Below are positions 61,129 through 64,000 of a stretch of DNA of 64,000 nt, piece after piece; within the stretch, counting starts at the first letter, position 1; each line of letters opens with the position of its first letter. The notes beneath the pieces are model-generated. The model saw only the letters and a program-made list of their open reading frames with translations, ran no database searches and was not told where the DNA came from. The stretch is taken from positions 62,001 to 126,000 of the forward strand of contig NZ_CP024966.1 of the NCBI RefSeq assembly GCF_002804125.1. The letters are read 5' to 3'. The translations under genes were made by a program, and so were the position numbers. Origin of the DNA: Mesoplasma entomophilum. GTDB taxonomy: Bacteria > Bacillota_I > Bacilli_A > Mycoplasmatales > Mycoplasmataceae.

Positions 61129-64000
61129 ATGAAAAAATTACTTAGTATAATTGCTGCTGCAACTTTAGTTACAACAGCCGGATCAACTTTAGTTTCTTGT
61201 GGAATGTCTACAACAAAACTAATGGCAAGAAAAGTAAATACAAAAGAGTATAAAGGTTTCATGACTGCGGCTCTTAATACTTGATCACCTGGATCAACTA
61301 TGCAAAATTCAGACTCAATCATATTAGAAAACTTATATGACGGATTATTAACTCCTAATGCTCATGGTGAAATCGAAGGTCAAATGGCTGATTGATGGGG
61401 ACATAATGCAGAAGGAACTGAATATTACTTTCACTTAAGAGATAAAGAAACAGAATCTAAAGATGGAAGAAAAACAGGGGTTCCAAAATGAACTGCTGTT
61501 AAAAATGGTCAAATTAAAAGCACACAAGATGTTACAACTATGGACTTCTATAATGCATTTAGATTTACATTTAACCCAAATAGTTCAGCTGATGGGGCTG
61601 CTCCAACAAATGGATTATTTAAAAACGGTTCAAAATTACAAAGCATATTATCAACTATTTCAACATATGATGCTGTTAAATTAGAGGGTAAAAATTTTGG
61701 TAGAACAACTGCTCAAGGTGGACAACAAAATATTGGTGCTGAAGCTATTTCGACAAGAAACTTTGACATCATTGTTATGTTAGTTAACCTTTGAACTGCT
61801 GAAAAAGACGGGCAAGCTAAAATTGATGCATTAGCCAATGCCAAAATTATTCCAATTACAAATGGTAAAGATAAAGATGGTAAAGATATAATAATTGGTT
61901 ACCAACAAACTCCTGAATTTGATGCCTTAATTACTGAAATGGAAAAATACCAAGGTGAAGAAAACTTTCAAAAATTAATTTCAGATAGTGCACAAAACGG
62001 TGGAATGATGGCTATTTCTCTTTCAAAAGAAGGATTAGGAACAGCAACTTCTTCAAAAGGAACATATGAAACAAGTAATGAACAAGTTTATAACATTAGA
62101 TATACTTTGGAAAATGCTTCAACTTCATTCTTTACATCAGCTGCTGGATATGGTTCATTAAAGCCTTTACCATACTACGCGGTTAGTTACTCAGATAATC
62201 AAAATAGATCATGATATAACTTTTCAAAAAGATACCAACCAAGTATTAATGAAATGTGATTTTCAGGTGCTTATTACTTAAAATCATACAAAGCATCTTC
62301 AAACACTGTTTTATTAAAAAACCCTAATTACTATCAAGCAGATAGAACATATATTGAAAAAGCAACTTTCACTTTAACTAGAAGTCAATCTGTTGATTCA
62401 AACAGGCTTTGATTCGAAGGTGGCGATGCTTCAGAAGTAGCTATTTCACCTAATGATGCAAGTGGATGAAAAAAATATGTTGGTGATGATTACAATTCAG
62501 AAGAACAAAAATTTGCATTTGAAGGAACTCATGCAACTTCTACTGTTCCAAGTCAATATACTTTTACAACCTTCTATAACTATGGAAGATTGACAAAAGA
62601 TGGTAAAGATATATCAAAATCATCATTAGCTTTAGCACAAAAATCTGTTAGATTGTACTTAAATTACTTTATGCAAAGAACTCAATATCCAGCTTATGTA
62701 GCGGGTAAATTAGATAATGATAAAAATACAAAGGAATCATTAGCATGAGATGGTGGAGAAGACAAAAATGTTAAAACTAGATCTTCAACCTTATTAAGAA
62801 ATACTTTTACAATTCCAAGATTAGCAACTAATCCAACTAAAGAATCATCTGATACTGTGCAAAACGGAAAAGTTAATGGAATTCCTCTGGAAGATTATAC
62901 TATTCAAAATATTGGTGCTGATTATAACAAAGCTTATGGTTTAACTAATACTCAATTAACAAATCAAAATGCTTCACCTGTTAATGAAACTATTTCAAAA
63001 GCAGATAAAACAAGATTAAGTATATTAGAAGAGAACATATCAATTCCAAATTGAGATAAAAATTTATTAGAAAAATTTTATAACGAAGAATTTGGATCAT
63101 TAATAGATGGAAATGACGCTTTTTATCAAAATGATTTAATGGCTTTAGGAATGTTCTTGGATGATAATGGAAATGTAAAACATTCATTGCAAAGTGAACT
63201 ACAAAAGTTTGCAAATTTAGCGTATACTTCAATTGTAGATAGAAAACAAAATAGTAAAGAAGTAGATCAAAAAAATGAAAAAGCAAAAGCAGAAATATTG
63301 GGTAATGTCGTTAGAAAAGATCTTGAAGATAAAAATATTTTAGATTCAAATAATAAAAAAGATTCTATTTCTATTGAGTGACTTTTAAATGGAGCATCAA
63401 GATTAACTTTAAATCCAAGAGTTGAATATTTAGTAGATGAATTTAATAAGGCTGTTGGTACTTCAAGTCCAATTACTTTAAAAACTAAAACTTCAAATGA
63501 CGTTTCAGATTATTTAAACTTGTCAAAAATTGGTGATTTTGATATATATGTTAGTGGTTGAGGACCAGATTATACTGACCCTTATAACTTTTTACATACA
63601 TTAATTTGAGGTGGAGAGTATGGTGTTTATACTAACATCGGTAAAGTTCTTGAAACTGATTCTTCTGGAAAAAACCAAACATTTAAAGAAGAAAGTAAAA
63701 CTTCATCTAATGAACCAAAATTAAAAATAAAAGATGAATTTAAAAAATATGAAACAGTTTATCAAGATATCAATAAGTCAATTACTAAATATACAGGTAT
63801 AGTTGAAACAGCTAAAGGCATGGGAGATTTCACAGAAAGATTGAAAACTTTATCAGAAGCTGAAACTTATGCACTTTACGATGTTGCTTTAACAACACCT
63901 CTTTACAATAAAACTCCAATGAAAACTATTCAGTTATCATACTTAGATCCATTTACTAGATCTTCATTTATAGCTGGAAGTTCAAATTTAAGATTATTTG
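61129..64000 (+). CDS. oppA: oligopeptide-binding lipoprotein OppA, 3' end beyond window
   Basis: OppA is the substrate-binding lipoprotein that delivers peptides to OppBCDF. At least 957 residues are visible, typical of the ~1000-residue Mollicute form. The signal peptide and lipobox (MKKLLSIIAAATLVTTAGS...LVSC, Cys24) are clear. The SBP family 5 fold is suggested by SDSIILENLYDGLLTPNAHGEIEG near residue 60 (key residues Leu-Tyr-Asp-Gly) and the later FSGAYYLKSY block. Like OppD and OppF it is larger than usual, and many Trp are TGA. It starts two bases after oppF's stop, and the frame is still open at base 64000. Confidence 0.92.

Noticed and set aside
1-64000. CRISPR arrays, insertion sequences, prophage, rRNA or tRNA genes
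   Set aside because: No regularly spaced repeats, transposase, integrase, phage structural genes or rRNA/tRNA sequence were seen on either strand.

Overview
The window is an AT-rich chromosome segment from a Mollicute. UGA is read as tryptophan throughout (genetic code 4): dozens of well-conserved genes (uvrA, secA, purA, purB, prs, cysS, oppB-F and others) run in frame through several TGA codons that sit where their families carry Trp. TGG is also used, but less often. Wall-less lifestyle genes (ECF-type vitamin uptake, peptide uptake plus aminopeptidases, lipoprotein processing, no wall synthesis) and the overall gene content suggest the Spiroplasma/Mesoplasma/Entomoplasma branch. That placement is inferred from memory of the group, not from a search. 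No rRNA, tRNA, insertion sequence, prophage or CRISPR array was seen, and no gene-free stretch exceeds 300 bases.

Layout. 1-1282 (+): end of ackA, then proC. 1322-2636 (-): maltose/galactoside-type acetyltransferase and a first FMN azoreductase. 2721-5964, mixed strands: a stress-like island with two tandem TatD-type metallohydrolases, a 36-residue metallothionein-like protein (-), a divergent ribbon-helix-helix regulator with a Cys-rich tail (+), an HxlR/DUF24 redox regulator (-) and a second azoreductase (+). 6003-10301 (-): ABC-F ATPase, PAP2 membrane phosphatase, a stand-alone 5'-3' exonuclease and a YigZ/IMPACT protein. 10390-28418 (+): secA, uvrB-uvrA-folC-ECF S component (folate-like), an unrecognised secreted/membrane pair, then hprK-lgt-trxB-lgt-whiA. 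28477-36872 (+): small XRE regulator, secG, a 1199-residue FtsX-type permease and three tandem leucyl aminopeptidases. 36922-42066 (+): unknown gene, leader ORF, purA, purB, prs, pth. 42082-43385 (-): methyltransferase and a membrane protein, both apparently leaderless. 43551-54773 (+): rpsF-ssb-rpsR, rplI-dnaB, a lipoprotein, an ECF-like membrane protein, cysS-rlmB, rpmG-secE-nusG and a degenerate RNase J. 54785-55291 (-): membrane protein. 55370-64000 (+): oppB-C-D-F-A, cut by the window end.

How the genes fit together. Opp imports peptides that the three PepA copies and other peptidases would degrade. Lgt, SecA, SecE and SecG serve export and lipoprotein anchoring. FolC plus the ECF S component would import and retain folates. 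PurA, PurB and Prs supply nucleotide synthesis. UvrA, UvrB, the exonuclease, SSB and DnaB cover DNA maintenance.

The most promising undescribed unit is the divergent pair at 4386-4938: a Cys-rich metallothionein-like miniprotein facing a ribbon-helix-helix protein with a CxCC/CxxCxxC tail, with an 8-bp-arm inverted repeat lying exactly over the miniprotein's extended -10 promoter. A second redox divergon (HxlR/azoreductase) lies immediately beyond it.
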